Below, piece after piece: positions 1-11,101 of a stretch of DNA of 64,000 nucleotides; position 1 is the stretch's first letter, and each line of letters opens with the position of its first letter. The stretch is from Orientallactaga sibirica. Its lineage: Eukaryota; Chordata; Mammalia; Rodentia; Dipodidae. The notes below the pieces were generated by a model. The model was not told the origin of the DNA and made no database searches. It worked only from the letters and a program-made list of their open reading frames with translations. The position numbers and the translations under genes were made by a program. Location of the stretch: NCBI GenBank assembly GCA_036365145.1, contig JAEOAD010002856.1:405997-469996 (forward strand). The letters are read 5' to 3'.

Positions 1-989
1 ATAAGACAGTGTCTGCTGGCTCCAATTGTCTATCCCATTTGGGTTCTGGGTTCTGTCCCACACAATCCCGTGCCATCCAACTCCTGAGCTCATCTATGTG
101 GTTTCCAGGACATTTCAAGTAGGTATGTATACAATCTTATATCTGTCCCTTGGACAATGTGTTCTTTTCAGTATGTCAGCTAACCAAAACCTCCATCTGT
201 TTGTGTTCTGTGTTCTGCCTTGGACTGTGGTGTTCTTAGGTAGACCCAATCAGGCCCTGACTCTCAGGAGACAACGTGCTATGACTAGCCAGCCTAGCTG
301 AACCTGAGACCATCAGCAAATTTTTGCTGCTGGACAGAGGTTCAGGAAGACATCAGGATGGTTAGTGCCATGGTTGTCTGAGGTTCCCCTTGAGGCTGTG
401 CACATTGTGGCACTCAGGGAGCAGGAGTATCACATTGGGAGCTGTGGTACTATCTGTGCAGGAGGTACTGTAATCCTTGCCTCCATTCCATGTGGAGTAT
501 GGGGGCAAGTTCTCTTGGACATGGAGTCTGTGGCCACACAGTATGGGGCATGGGATGGTGGTTTCTGAAGGCACACTGAGGCAAGTTGAACTGAAGAGAC
601 TTTTGTCACACTGTTATGAGGACCCTTTTCTATCTGATCCAGTGTCTCCTGGACGCAAGCCCAGGAGGCCATGTCAGGACTCTTGATCCCACCTAGACCC
701 AGCCTCCCTGGGCACCTCTGTGTTTGTTTTCTGTCTATATCTGAATCTCTGTGATCTCCCCATTTCTGAATTTTTGTGATTATCTCTTTGCCTTGTCTAA
801 ACCAGCTGTTTGAGCTCTACTCATCTTTTTTTCTGCTGCAACTGGCCATTCTTTCCCTGGTTATCTTTAGGTTTCTCTCCATCTCTTCCCCAGGAGGCTT
901 TTCCATCAGTACCTGAGGTCGTGGTACAGGAGCTGGTATCAGGGCATCTACTTCCTTGTCATTTGCTTTGCCATTTCACTCTCAGAGCC

Positions 990-1057
<68 letters not shown>

Positions 1058-1118
1058 GTGTGTGTTCTATTAGGGAACTAACCTAGAGATTTGTGTATGC
1101 TTAAAAATTCTGTCATTC
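1..1118 (+). repeat. Segmental-duplication block C, copy 1
   Basis: This non-coding sequence aligns by eye with 55,736-56,870. Both begin with 'gacagtgtct', share 'aggttcaggaagacatcagg' (about 344 and 56,044), and share a run ending 'ttgtgtat.ctt..aatt'. The paralogues are diverged by small indels. A (CT)n tract sits at 993-1,054 in this copy only. The open frames here have no recognisable protein similarity. The block may be intronic sequence of a duplicated gene family; that is inference. Confidence 0.7.
993..1054. repeat. (CT)n microsatellite
   Basis: Pure CT dinucleotide run of about 62 bp inside block C. Confidence 0.97.
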
Positions 1119-1690
1119 TGGTGTTGTGATCGCCTTGAACGCTGTATTCTTGCCCTTCCCCTGCGTTGTTCTATAGTTTCAGCTGGTGAGGTGTGGTTAG
1201 CTGATCCTCCCTTCAGGTTCATTGTCCACCTGGAAAAAGATAAGCAAATTCTCCAATGGAGAGAGAAGTTAGTACTAGATAGAAGGGATAACCATATATG
1301 TTTTGGAGGGAATTTTATATGCATTGGTTCTCTTCTAGCCAAAGGCTGAAGGAGATAAACACAGAGACCATCCAACTCCAACTAAGCCAGATATCCAGAG
1401 ACACAGAGGCTCCCAAAACCTCATCAAGGAAGCAGAACTAAAATGACCCCAATGTGGCTCAGGGAAACTCACGGAAGAGGGGGCGGAAAGATTGTTAGAG
1501 TCACAAGTTGGGGCATTATGCACAGAGACTGGGACCTATCCACCAGAACTCTTGAGTAAAATCACAATGCAGGACCCACATTCCCCATTGATGAGGGTCC
1601 CTTTGAAAGTGGGAGAATGGGGAGGAGGACAATGGAACCAATACTATGAATGTAAAATCAGAATAACATAAATAAAAAAATATATTAAAA
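1119..1690 (+). mobile_element. 5'-truncated L1 insertion with 5' inversion (twin priming)
   Basis: A 16-bp direct repeat 'aaaaattctgtcattc' flanks the insert (1,103-1,118 and 1,690-1,705). From about 1,360 to 1,690 the sequence reads as L1 3' UTR in plus orientation and ends in an A-rich tail. From 1,119 to about 1,355 it reads as the adjacent upstream part of the same 3' UTR in the opposite orientation. This was judged against the intact minus-strand copy, where 2,342-2,690 and 2,700-2,945 are contiguous. The empty paralogous site is near 56,850. Confidence 0.75.
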
Positions 1691-1715
1691 AAAATTCTGT
1701 CATTCAACCACATTA

Positions 1716-1870
1716 CATGTTTTTTTTTTTTTTTTTTAACTTATTCTTTGAGTCAAGAGACATGGTCTCATTCTGTCCCCCGGGCTGGTCTTGCACTCTG
1801 CATACTTCCTCCTTGGCTTACCATATACCTGAGACTACAGACATGGGCCTTCAAGGCTGGTTCTGTGTCC
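1716..1870 (-). mobile_element. Old B1-type SINE
   Basis: It starts with a T run (the A tail on the minus strand). Diverged B1 blocks follow: 'agacatggtctcattctg', then 'gggctggtcttgcactctgc', then 'gagactacagacatg'. It lies directly to the right of the L1 target site. Confidence 0.6.
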
Positions 1871-2341
1871 CTTATGGACGTGAACAGAGGAGGCAGGGCA
1901 GGTACTATTTATCCTTTCGACACTTTTGACTGCCTGGCAGGACTTCTGTTACATTTATGCTAATTCTATTGAATGATCATCACTAGGTTTAATCACTTAG
2001 GTTTAAGTAGCTTAATTTCAATCATGACAACTTTCATCTTCCTCTTAGGTAAAATATGTTGGGATAGTTTGTCTAAGCTTTATCAATTTTAAGTCATGGG
2101 TAAGGCATAAAATTGTTTGTGTTAATAAAAATCTATTATATGTAAAGTCAATTGCTATCAAGATTAAGCTAAAAACAATGGTTGTAAAATGGTGTTTTCT
2201 CTTTCAAAACAGATTTGTCAAGGTTTGTATCAGAGCTTAGCTGTTTTGATTCAGCAATGATCAGATTTTGCTCTATTATATGTAAAGTAACTGCCTCAAT
2301 TTTTGGCATCTCAATTCCAGTGCTTATAACAAAATTACCTC
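1871..2341. other. AT-rich non-coding stretch
   Basis: No gene, RNA or repeat family recognised. Confidence 0.5.
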
Positions 2342-3462
2342 TTTTTTTTTTTATTAGTTATGTACATACTCAGTATGTAACCAGCACATGTGGTACCATC
2401 CTTACCCTTATCCCTGCCCCCCTCCAAATGGACCCTCCTCCATTGGGATACCATGGGGATTGTGGGTCTTGTATTGTGGGGGTAGCCATCAGTTATGGAA
2501 AAGAGGCAGTGTCTCTGTGCATCATGTCCAAACTTGTGGATCTAACAATCTTTCTTTCCCTTTTTCTGTGAATTTCCCTGAGCCATGTAGGGTTTGTTTT
2601 AGGTCTACTTCAGTGATGGGCTCTTGGGAGTCTATGGATCTCTGGTTTGGTAGGAGTTGAGTGTTCTTTGTGTCTGTCTCCTTCACCCTTGTGCTGATAT
2701 CAGGTCCACCAAGAAAGCAGCACGCTTGTTCATTGGACCAATTCCTCTATAGTTTCAGCTGGCACCTTGTGAAGTGATTGGGCTGATTTTCTCCTCAGAT
2801 CCTGCATCTATCTGAAAAAGAGAAGCAGATTCTCCAATGGAGAGTGAAAACAGCACAGTTTAAATGGGATAAGCATTGTTAATTTAGAGAGAATTTAATA
2901 GGTGTAGGACCTCTTATAGCCCCAGATTGGTGGGAGTTTGATATTGGGAGTGAACTCATCTGGATATGCTTCTGACTTGTTTCCCAGTTCCAGATATGGG
3001 TTCCTTTCCACTGAGCAGATCTGTTAGCCAATCCAAGAGCACTTGGTTACCCACCATGGCTGTGTGCCACTATTGCACTTGGGTAAGTATCACATCAGGT
3101 TGTTTGTTTCTGAATACCTTAGACCTCAGGTTGCTTGGACAGATGTTGGCCACTTTCTCCCAGTAGCTCATATAGCACCTCTGACAGTAGATTAACTAAC
3201 TGTCTGGGGACTGGCTCTCTTCCAGATTCCAGCTAAGTCTCTCCATGTTCCATACCAACAGCATATGGTGTCTTTGGCAGTAGGGTCGCTTTGGTGGGTA
3301 ATCAAGTGCTCTGACGGAAGTCTCTCTTCTTTTGGGAAATGTTGTGTGTCTCTCTGATCAACAGCTCATCGTGGGTGTTAAACAAATCCTGGTGCTGGGA
3401 GTTACAGGCCAGTGCCAAGGGAAAAGAAAGAAGAAAAAGAAAGAAAATATAAAAGAGAAAGC

Positions 3463-3524
<62 letters not shown>

Positions 3525-3888
3525 GGACAAAATTAAGGTTAGGCTTCATCTCACCCTCTCCAGGGCCCTTTGATTCAGGTGTTCCCTCTAAGGTCCTGAT
3601 GAGGGGGTTCAACCTTTTAGTCTGTCTTCAGGGATATAGGATTTTATGGTACCAGTTCTATTTGGGTCTAGTTTTGTGTCCCCCTGACATTTACCCTTCC
3701 CTCCAGCCCTACTCTCTCTATTTTCCAGTCCTGAAGATGCCTATTAGGTATGTCAGCATCTTGAGCTGATTCCGCTTAGGAACCACAGATGAGTGAGACC
3801 ATGCATTGATTGTCTTTCTGTGATTGAGTGAGTTTGCTGAGTATGATCTGTTCCAAGTTCAACCATTTTTCTACAAATTCCATTGTGT
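2342..3888 (-). mobile_element. 5'-truncated L1, 3' UTR and ORF2 end
   Basis: A T run at 2,341-2,353 is the poly-A tail of a minus-strand L1. On the reverse strand, 2,380-2,690 is the same 3' UTR as at 1,360-1,690. The segment 3,775-3,888 encodes the last residues of ORF2 in a frame-disrupted form, comparable with the ORF2 terminus of the larger L1 at 5,832. L1 similarity stops near 3,888. A (GA)n tract lies inside the 3' UTR at about 3,462-3,522. Confidence 0.75.
3462..3522. repeat. (GA)n microsatellite
   Basis: GA-dinucleotide run inside the L1 3' UTR. The plus- and minus-strand open frames across it are repeat artefacts. Confidence 0.95.
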
Positions 3889-3904
3889 CTAGAATCTCTG
3901 GATA

Positions 3905-4108
3905 GCAGCCAGGGGGATGTCTTAGCAGTTAAGGCATTTGTCTGCAAAGCCAAAGGAGCCTGGTCTGACTCCCCAGGACCCATGTAAGGCAGATTCACAA
4001 GGTGGCGCATGTGTCTGGAGTTCATTTTTAATAGCTGGAGGCCCTGACACACTCATTCTCTCTCTCTCCCCCTCTCTTTCTCTGTCAAATAAATAAAAAT
4101 AAATGGTT
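3905..4108 (+). mobile_element. tRNA-headed SINE, type A
   Basis: The head has A-box and B-box-like segments ('cttagcagttaagg', 'gcctggtctgactcc'), followed by the 'cacaaggtggcgcatg' body, a CT tract and an AAATAAA-rich tail. A perfect 15-bp target duplication 'tagaatctctggata' lies at 3,890-3,904 and 4,109-4,123. Confidence 0.9.
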
Positions 4109-4123
4109 TAGAATCTCTGGATA

Positions 4124-4504
4124 AAGACTTTATGGAAAGCATTAGCTCACAGATGAAATTCCATACTTCCATTTCTACATAAAGGATCTAAAAGTTTCTG
4201 AGTGATCCTTAGAAGAGATTCTTCCCTCCAGGGGTAATAGGGTTTGGGTTGCCAAGAAGTAAGCCAAAGTCATCAACATCCAATTTCTAATTATTACAAA
4301 TGTCAAGTTTTCGCTTTGAGGAATTTCATCACGTAAAGGTATTGATTGAAAAAGAGTTGTATCCTGTACCTTGGGATGGAGACGTGTAGGAAGATCCAGG
4401 TAATGCTGAAGGCACTGAACTCTCTAATTTTGATCATCTTGTTTGGCCAGACATTGTAGCACCCCCTTACATAGAAGCAGGCATGTTCCCACTCCCTGCC
4501 ATTC
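4124..4504. other. Non-coding sequence
   Basis: No gene or repeat recognised. Confidence 0.5.
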
Positions 4505-5831
4505 TTTTTCTTTCTTTCTTTTTTAATTGATAACTTCTATGCTTATATACAAAAAAAATGCATGATATTTCCCTCCCCCCCATTCCCCTTCCCCTTTAGA
4601 ACTCCAATCTCCATCATATCCCCTCTCTCCATTAGTCTCTCTTTTAATTTGATGTCATCATCTTTTTCTTCTATTATGAGGGTCTTGCGAAGGTATTGCT
4701 AGGCACTGCAAGGTCATGGATATCAAGGCCAATTTCTGTCTGGACAGTTGCATTGTAAGGAGTTGTACCTTTCTTTTGGCTCTTCCATTCTATCTGCCCC
4801 CTCTTCTGCAATGGGCCCTGAGCCTTGGAGGGTGTAACAGAGATGTTTCAGTGCTGAGCACTCCTCCATCCCTTCTCAGCACTACGTTGCCTTTTGGGTC
4901 ATCCCAGTGGTCATCGCCATCTGAAAAGAGAAGCTTCTCTAACCAGAAGTGAGAGTAGCATTAATATGTGAATATGAACATTAAGTGTAGTGCTAACAGG
5001 GCAGCTTGGTGGGAATAATATATACATTTATCCAGACAACAACAGGCTTTAAATCCCTAAGGCTCATAACCTCCCCTGCCATAGACTTTTGCTTAGGTTT
5101 TTCAGTACCAGGTATGTATTCCCTCCCATAGAGAGGGCCTTCAGTCCAATTATGGAGCAGTTGGTTACCCCGAGAGCAGACATGCCACTATTGCATGCAT
5201 TCAGTCATTGGGCATGTATGGCCAAACTTGAATAATCAGTGTCTACTGTTTTCACTGCTGATGATTTCTGTCTTCCATATGGCTGCATGCAGTGCAGCTT
5301 TTTCCAGCTTTCAGTTGGCTGGTCTACAGGGAGAAGATTTTCTGTTCATCACCAGCTTGCTTTCTCAGTGACCTTGTCTCTAGGCAAGAGAGGTCTTCAG
5401 CAATACAGTCTTACCATCTGTTTCTCAAGGGAAACCAAGGGCTTTGACAATAGCCTTTAATGTTTTGGAGGCTACTGGGACCTCCTTGGCCAACAACTCA
5501 CTGGAAGTTATCCCATCCCAGGCACTGAAATTTTTCTAGTAACAGTCTACAGCTTCTGGATGTGCCATTATTCAAAAAAGTAAGTTTACATAATTCTTAT
5601 TCACACTATCTTGAATTTTGATTGACCCTCCCCCTGCCCTTCTTTTACTCATTCTCTTCCCATGGCCTCACTTAAGCCATTCCCCTGTAATCTGTTCTTC
5701 TACTTACATATGTGCAATACCATACACTTAAGTCCTTCCCTCTCCTCCCTCCCTTATAGGCTTTTACCAGCTTACTGGTTTCTGGTACCTATTTTTGGTT
5801 CTAGTTCACACAGAAGTCTATTCATCTGTAG
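4505..5831 (-). other. L1 3' UTR
   Basis: Non-coding 3' end of the large L1. The distal 200 bp (about 4,530-4,720) are the reverse complement of the segment at 45,158-45,350, marking a shared L1 3' end. No open frame in it resembles a protein. Confidence 0.75.
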
Positions 5832-6800
5832 CTAGGATCCACATATGAGAGAGAACATGTGATGTTTTGCTTTCTGAGCCTGCATTACCTCACTTAGTAT
5901 AATCCTTTCCAGATCCATCCATTTCCCTGCAAATTTCATAATTTCAAGTTTCTTTACTGCTGAATAGAAATCCATTGTGTAAATGTACCACATCCTTATT
6001 ATCCATTCATCTGTGGAGGGACATCTAGGCTGGTTCCCTTTCCTATCTATTGTGAATAGAGCAGCAATAAACATGTTTGTGCAAGTATCTCTAAGGTAGT
6101 GAGAAGAGTCCTTAGGATATATGCCTAGGAGTGCTATAGCTGGATCATATGGTAAATCTATTTATAGCTGTCTCAAGAACCTCCACACTGATTTCCAAAA
6201 TGGCTGGACCAGATTACATTCCCACCAACAGTGTAGAAGTGTTTCTCTTTTTCTGCATCCATGGCAACACTTATTGTCATTTGTTTTCTTGATGGTAGCC
6301 ATTCTGACAGGAGTGAAATGGAATCTCAAAGTGGGTTTAATTTGCATTTCCCTGATGGCTAAGGATGTGGAACACTTTTTCCGATGTTTATATGCCATCT
6401 GTATTTTGTCTTCTGAGAACTCTCTACTTAGTTCCATAGCCTATTTTTTAACAGGGTTGTTTGATTTCTTATTATTCTGTTTTTTGAGTTCTTTGTATAT
6501 TCTGGATATTAATTCTCTGTCAGATGTATAGCTGGTGAATATTTTCTCCCATTCTGTAGGTTGTCTCTTTGCTCTAGTCAGAGTGTCATTTGCTGTACAA
6601 AAGCTTTATAATTTAATAAGGTCCCAGTGGTTGATTAGTGGTCTTTTCCCCTGAGCAATTGGGGTTATATTCAGAAAGTCATTGCTTATGCCAATATGTT
6701 GAAGGATTTTCCCTACCTTTTCCTCTAGCAGTTTCAGAGTTTCAGGTCTGATATTAAGGTCCCTGATCCTGACATGACTCTTGTGCATGGAGAGAGACAA
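5832..6800 (-). pseudogene. L1 ORF2, C-terminal region (disrupted)
   Basis: Three minus-strand open pieces give the end of the ORF2 protein, which reverse-transcribes L1 RNA at the nicked target. The piece at 6,800-6,606 holds the 'RDLNIRPETLKLLEE' region. The piece at 6,437-6,162 holds 'KCSTSLAIREMQIK' and a Cys/His motif of the CX3CX7HX4C form (around 'GCRKRETLLHCWWEC'), typical of the ORF2 C-terminus. The piece at 6,074-5,832 holds 'MWYIYTMDFYSAVKKLEI' and the natural stop at 5,832. Frameshifts separate the pieces. Confidence 0.85.
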
Positions 6801-7379
6801 GTATCTATTTTTATCCTTTTACATACAGATATCCAGTTTTTCCAGCAACACTTTTTAAAGAGGTTGCTTTTTCTCCAATGAATATTTTTCACATTTTTGT
6901 CAAATCAGGTGGCTGTAGCTGCCTGGGTTAATATTTGGGTCTTCTATTCTGTTCCATTGATTTACCTGTCTGTCCTTGTGTCAGTACCATGCTGTTTTTG
7001 TTACTATGGCTTTGGAATATAACTTAAAATTGGGTATGGCAATACCACAAGCCTGATTTTTGCTGTGCAAAATTGTTTTGGCTATTAGATGTGTTCTGTG
7101 TTTCCAGATGAATTTTAGGATTGTGTTTTCTATTTCTGTGAAGAATGCTATTGGGATTTTAATGGGATTGCATTAAATGTGTAGATTGCTTTTGGTAATT
7201 TTGGCGTTTTCACAATATTGATTCTTCCAATCCAGGAGCATGGGATGTCTTTCCATTTCCTTGTGTCTTCTGCAATTTTTTGCTCGAGTTTTTTAAAGTT
7301 CTCGTTGTAGAGATCCTTCACTTCCTTAGTTAAGTTTCTTCTAAGGTTATTTATTTATTTATTTATTTTTAATTTTTAA
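6801..7379 (-). pseudogene. L1 ORF2, middle region without long open frame
   Basis: L1 sequence between the reverse transcriptase segment and the C-terminal region. Its position and flanking colinearity place it inside ORF2, but stops and indels have broken it into pieces too short to read with confidence. Confidence 0.6.
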
Positions 7380-7654
7380 TTTTTTTGGAGAGAGACACAG
7401 AGTGAGACAGAAAGAGAGAGAGAGAATGAAAGAGAGAGAGGAAGACAGAGATGGTTGCGCCAGCAGTGTCTCAGCTGAGGAGCAGGAAATCCAGATGTGT
7501 GTGTCCCCTTGTGGTCAAGTGCGGCATTGAGCCCTTGCATCACTTTGCATCTGGCTAAACTTGGGACCTGGAGATTGGAACCACTGGAGATTGGAACCAA
7601 CATTCTTAGGCTTAGGTGGCAGGCACCTCAACCCCTAAGCCATTTCTCCAGCCC
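7380..7654 (-). mobile_element. tRNA-headed SINE, type B, inserted in L1 ORF2
   Basis: On the minus strand it starts with the head 'gggctggagaaatggctta'. It continues with 'agccagatgcaaagtgatgc', the 'cttgaccacaagggg' body, and CT-rich and A-rich ends. It interrupts the L1 reading frame just after the FADD-containing segment, so it inserted after the L1 did. Confidence 0.9.
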
Positions 7655-7746
7655 CTAAGTTTTTTTTTTTTTTTTGACGCAATTGTGAATGGGAGAGATT
7701 CCCTGATTTCATCCTCTGCATGTTTGTTGTTAGTGTATAGAAAAGC

Positions 7747-8676
7747 TTATTTCCATGTGCTTACTTTGTATCCTGCTACATTGGTAAAAGTGTTTATCAT
7801 CTCTAACAGTTTGCTAGTAGAGTCTTTAAGGTCTGTTATGTATAGAATCATATCGTCTGCAAATAATGATAATTTGATCTCTTCCCTTCCAGTTTGTATC
7901 CCTTTTATGAGTGTCTCTTGGCCTATTGCAATAGCTAAGATTTCCAGTACTATATTAAGTAGAAGTGGGGAAAGTGGACACCCTTGTCTTGTTCCTGAAT
8001 TTAGAGGAAAAGTTTCAAGTTTTTCCCCATTTAGTATTATGTTGGCTGTAGGATTGTCATAATAGCTTTTATTATGTTGAGATATGTTCCTTTTAATTCC
8101 TAGTTTCTGTAATACTTTCACCATGAAGGGGTGCTGGATTTTGTCAAATGCCTTTTCTGCATCTATTGAGATAACCATGTGATTTTTGTCATTCAGAACA
8201 TTTATATGGTGTATTACATTTATGGATTTGTGTAGGTTGAGCAATCCCTGCATCTCTAGGATAAAGCCTACTTGGTCTGGGTGAATAATCTTTCTGATAT
8301 AATCTTTTATTCTGTTTGCCAGTATTTTGTTGAGAATTTTTGCATCTATGTTCATGAGGGAGAGTTGTCTGTAGTTTTCTTTTTTTGTTCTGTCTTTGTC
8401 CGGTTTTGGTATCAGGGTGATGCTGGCTTCATAGAAGGATTTCGGTAGAATTCCTTCCTTTTCTATTTTATGGAAAAGTTTGAGAAGCATTGGTGTTAGT
8501 TCTTCCAGGAATGTCTGGTAAAATTCAGCAATGAATCCATCTGGGCCTGGGCTTTTTTTAGTTGGGAGACTTTTTATAACTGCTTGGATCTCTGTAGTTG
8601 TTATAGGTCTATTTAAATGGTTTATCTCATCTTGATTTAAATTTGGTAGGTCATATGAATCAAGGAAATCATCCAT
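7747..8676 (-). pseudogene. L1 ORF2 reverse transcriptase domain
   Basis: A 309-residue open segment covers most of the LINE-1 reverse transcriptase. The catalytic FADD box is at about residues 272-275 (7,852-7,863). Upstream landmarks are 'KSPGPDGF' near residue 42, '[12 protein letters not shown]', '[10 protein letters not shown]' and '[12 protein letters not shown]'. These are the fingers and palm motifs in family order. The frame ends soon after FADD, close to the SINE insertion at 7,380-7,654. The first methionine listed is internal to ORF2, not a true start. Confidence 0.92.
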
Positions 8677-9072
8677 TTCTTTCAGGTTTTCAAACTGAGA
8701 GGCATATATATTCTTAAAGTATGTCCATATGATTTTCTGAATTTCTTTGGTATCTGTTGTGATGCTGCCTTTTTCATCTCTAATTTTATCAATTTTTGTC
8801 TCTTCTCTCTTTCTTTTGGTCAGATTTTCTAAGGCTTTATCAATCTTATTTATCCTTTCAAAGAACTAACTCTTTGTTTCATTGATTTTTTTAATTTTGT
8901 TTTTGCTTTCCATTTTGTTAATTTCTGCTCTAACCTTTATTATTTCTTCCCATCTACTGATTTTTGGTTTGCCTTGTTCTTCTTTTTCCAAGGCCTTAAG
9001 GTGAAGCATTAAATTGTTTAGCTGTGAACTCTCTAATTTCTTAATATATGCACTTAGAGCAATAAATTTCCC

Positions 9073-9952
9073 TCATAGCACTGCCTTCATTGTGTACCAA
9101 AGGTTTTGGTAGATAGTATTCTCATCATTTGATTCTATGAATTTCTTGATTTCCTTTTTAATTTCTTCAATGACCCATACATTGTTCAATAATGTACTCT
9201 GTCCATGAATTTCTATATGCTCTGTAGTTTTTCTTGTTGTTGATTTGCAGTTTAATCCCATTGTGGTCAGATAGCATACAAGGGATTATTTCAATTTTCC
9301 TGTATTTGTTGAGATTTGATTTGTGTCCTATCATATGGTCTATTTTAGAGAATGTCCCATGTGCTGCTGAGAAAAATGTATATTCTGCAGCAGTTGGATG
9401 GAATGTTCTGTATATATCTGTTAGGTCTGTTTGTTCCATAATATCTGTTAATGCAGATGTCTCTCTGTTTATGTTTTGCTGGGTAGACCTGTCATGTGAT
9501 GAGAGTGGGGTACCAAAGTCACCCACTACTATTGTGTTAGGAGTTATCTCTGACCTTAAGTTTAATAGTGTTTGTTTGATGCAATTGGGAGCCCCAATGT
9601 TAGGAGCATATATGTTTAGGATTGTAATGTCCTCCTGTTGGAGTGTTCCTTTAATCAGTATAAAGTGACCTTCTTTATCTTTCCTCACTAATGTTGGTTT
9701 GAAGTCTATCCTGTCATAAATTAGGATAGCAACCCCTGCTTGTTTCCCAGGCCCATTTGCTTAAAATACCTTTTTCCAACCTTTCATCCTAAGAGGGTTT
9801 CTATCTTTTATTGAGAGGTGAGTTTCCTGGAGGCAACAGATGGTAGGATTCTGCTTTTTAATCCACTCTGAAAGTCTGTGTCTTTTGGTTGGGGCATTGA
9901 GGCCATTGATGTTAAGAGTTATTATTGAAAAATATGTATTTATTCTCAGCAT
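9073..9952 (-). pseudogene. L1 ORF2 endonuclease domain (frameshifted)
   Basis: The N-terminus of ORF2 lies at about 9,952-9,761, with 'LNINGLNAPTKRHRLSEW' and the catalytic 'QETH' box. A second open piece at 9,688-9,167 continues the apurinic-like endonuclease with 'NIYAPN', 'VVGDF' and the 'SDHNGI' box near its end. This domain nicks target DNA before reverse transcription. The two pieces are in different frames, showing at least one indel near 9,690-9,760. Confidence 0.88.
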
Positions 9953-10064
9953 TTTTCTTGTTTTATAGTTCTTCCTGTTTTCACTTTACTCACTCGTTTT
10001 AACTGTTATTTGGGTATGGCTTATTTTTTCCTATTTTCTGCTGTGTGTGTTTTTTGCTTTCTCT

Positions 10065-11101
10065 TCACTGTGAATGATTCCTGCAAGTATTTTCTGTAGA
10101 GCTGGGGTTTTTTTTTGCCATAAATTCCTTCAGCCTGTCTTTGTTGTGGAATGTCCTTATTTCTCCATCAATTTGGATAGGTAGCTTTACAGAATAAAGT
10201 AATCTTGGTTGACAGTTTTTATCTTTCAGATATTGGAATACATCACTCCAGGCCCTTCTGTCTTTTAAAGTTTGTGTTGAGTAATATGCTGTGGTCCTGA
10301 TGGGTTTCCCTTTGAAGGTCACTTGCTTTTTCTCTCTGACTGCTTTCAATATATTTTCTTTGGTTTGCGGGTTTAGTAGTTTTATGGTAACATGGAGAGA
10401 AGGGGATCTTTCTATGTTTGTCTGTTTGGTGTTCTAAAAGCTTCTTGTATCTGAATTGGCATTTCTTTCCCAATTTGAGGAAAATTTTTTTTCTATGATT
10501 TTGTGGAAAACACCTTACTAAGCCTCTGTATTGAAATATTTCCCCTTCTGCTATACCTTGAATTCTTATGTTTGATCTTTTCATAGTGTCCTAGATGTCT
10601 TGGAATTCCCATTCATACCTTTCTATTAGCTTGTCTTTCTCTTTGTTGGACTGTATTGCATCTGCCACCTGGTCTTCTAGTTTAGATATTCTGTCCTCTC
10701 ATTTATCCATTCTACTGCTGAGACTTTCCACAGAGTTTTTATCTCACTGACTGTGTTCTTCAGAGCTAGGATTTCAGCCTGGTTTTTCTTCAGTATTTCT
10801 ATTTCCTTACTCATGTCCTGTATTGACCTTTTTATTTCATTAAGCTGGTTTTCTGTATTCTCTTTTAAGAGTTTGTTTTCTTCTTTAGTTCCTTTAGTTT
10901 CTTCTCTGATTCCTTTATTTCTTTTATTTCTTCTTTCATTTCTTTGAGTATAGATATCATCATTCTTTTGAAATCTTTGTTAGGAATTTCATCTAAAACA
11001 GTCTCATTGGTGAACAATTCTGATGGATTTGTAATTTTTGGTGGGATTGCATTGTCTTGATTCTTTGTGTTTCTTGTATTATAATATAGTGACTTTTGCA
11101 T
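10065..11101 (-). pseudogene. L1 ORF1 (RNA-binding protein, disrupted)
   Basis: ORF1 encodes the trimeric RNA-binding chaperone of L1. The N-terminal piece (11,101-10,865) carries a Lys/Glu-rich coiled coil ('KEMKEEIKEIKESEKKLKEL'). The 10,584-10,243 piece begins with 'SNIRIQGIAEGE', an RRM-like start. The 10,349-10,065 piece has the C-terminal domain landmarks 'FKGKPIRTTAYYS', 'AWSDVFQYLKDKNCQPRLLY' and 'GEIRTFHNKDRLKEF'. The pieces sit in different frames, so it is non-functional. Confidence 0.85.

Noticed and set aside
3358..3769. Open frames on both strands through (GA)n
   Set aside because: Repetitive Arg/Glu or Leu/Ser translation of a microsatellite inside an L1 3' UTR.
6121..9668. 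Plus-strand open frames at 6,121-6,531, 7,616-8,062 and 9,234-9,668
   Set aside because: Antisense shadows of L1 ORF2, whose motifs are on the minus strand.
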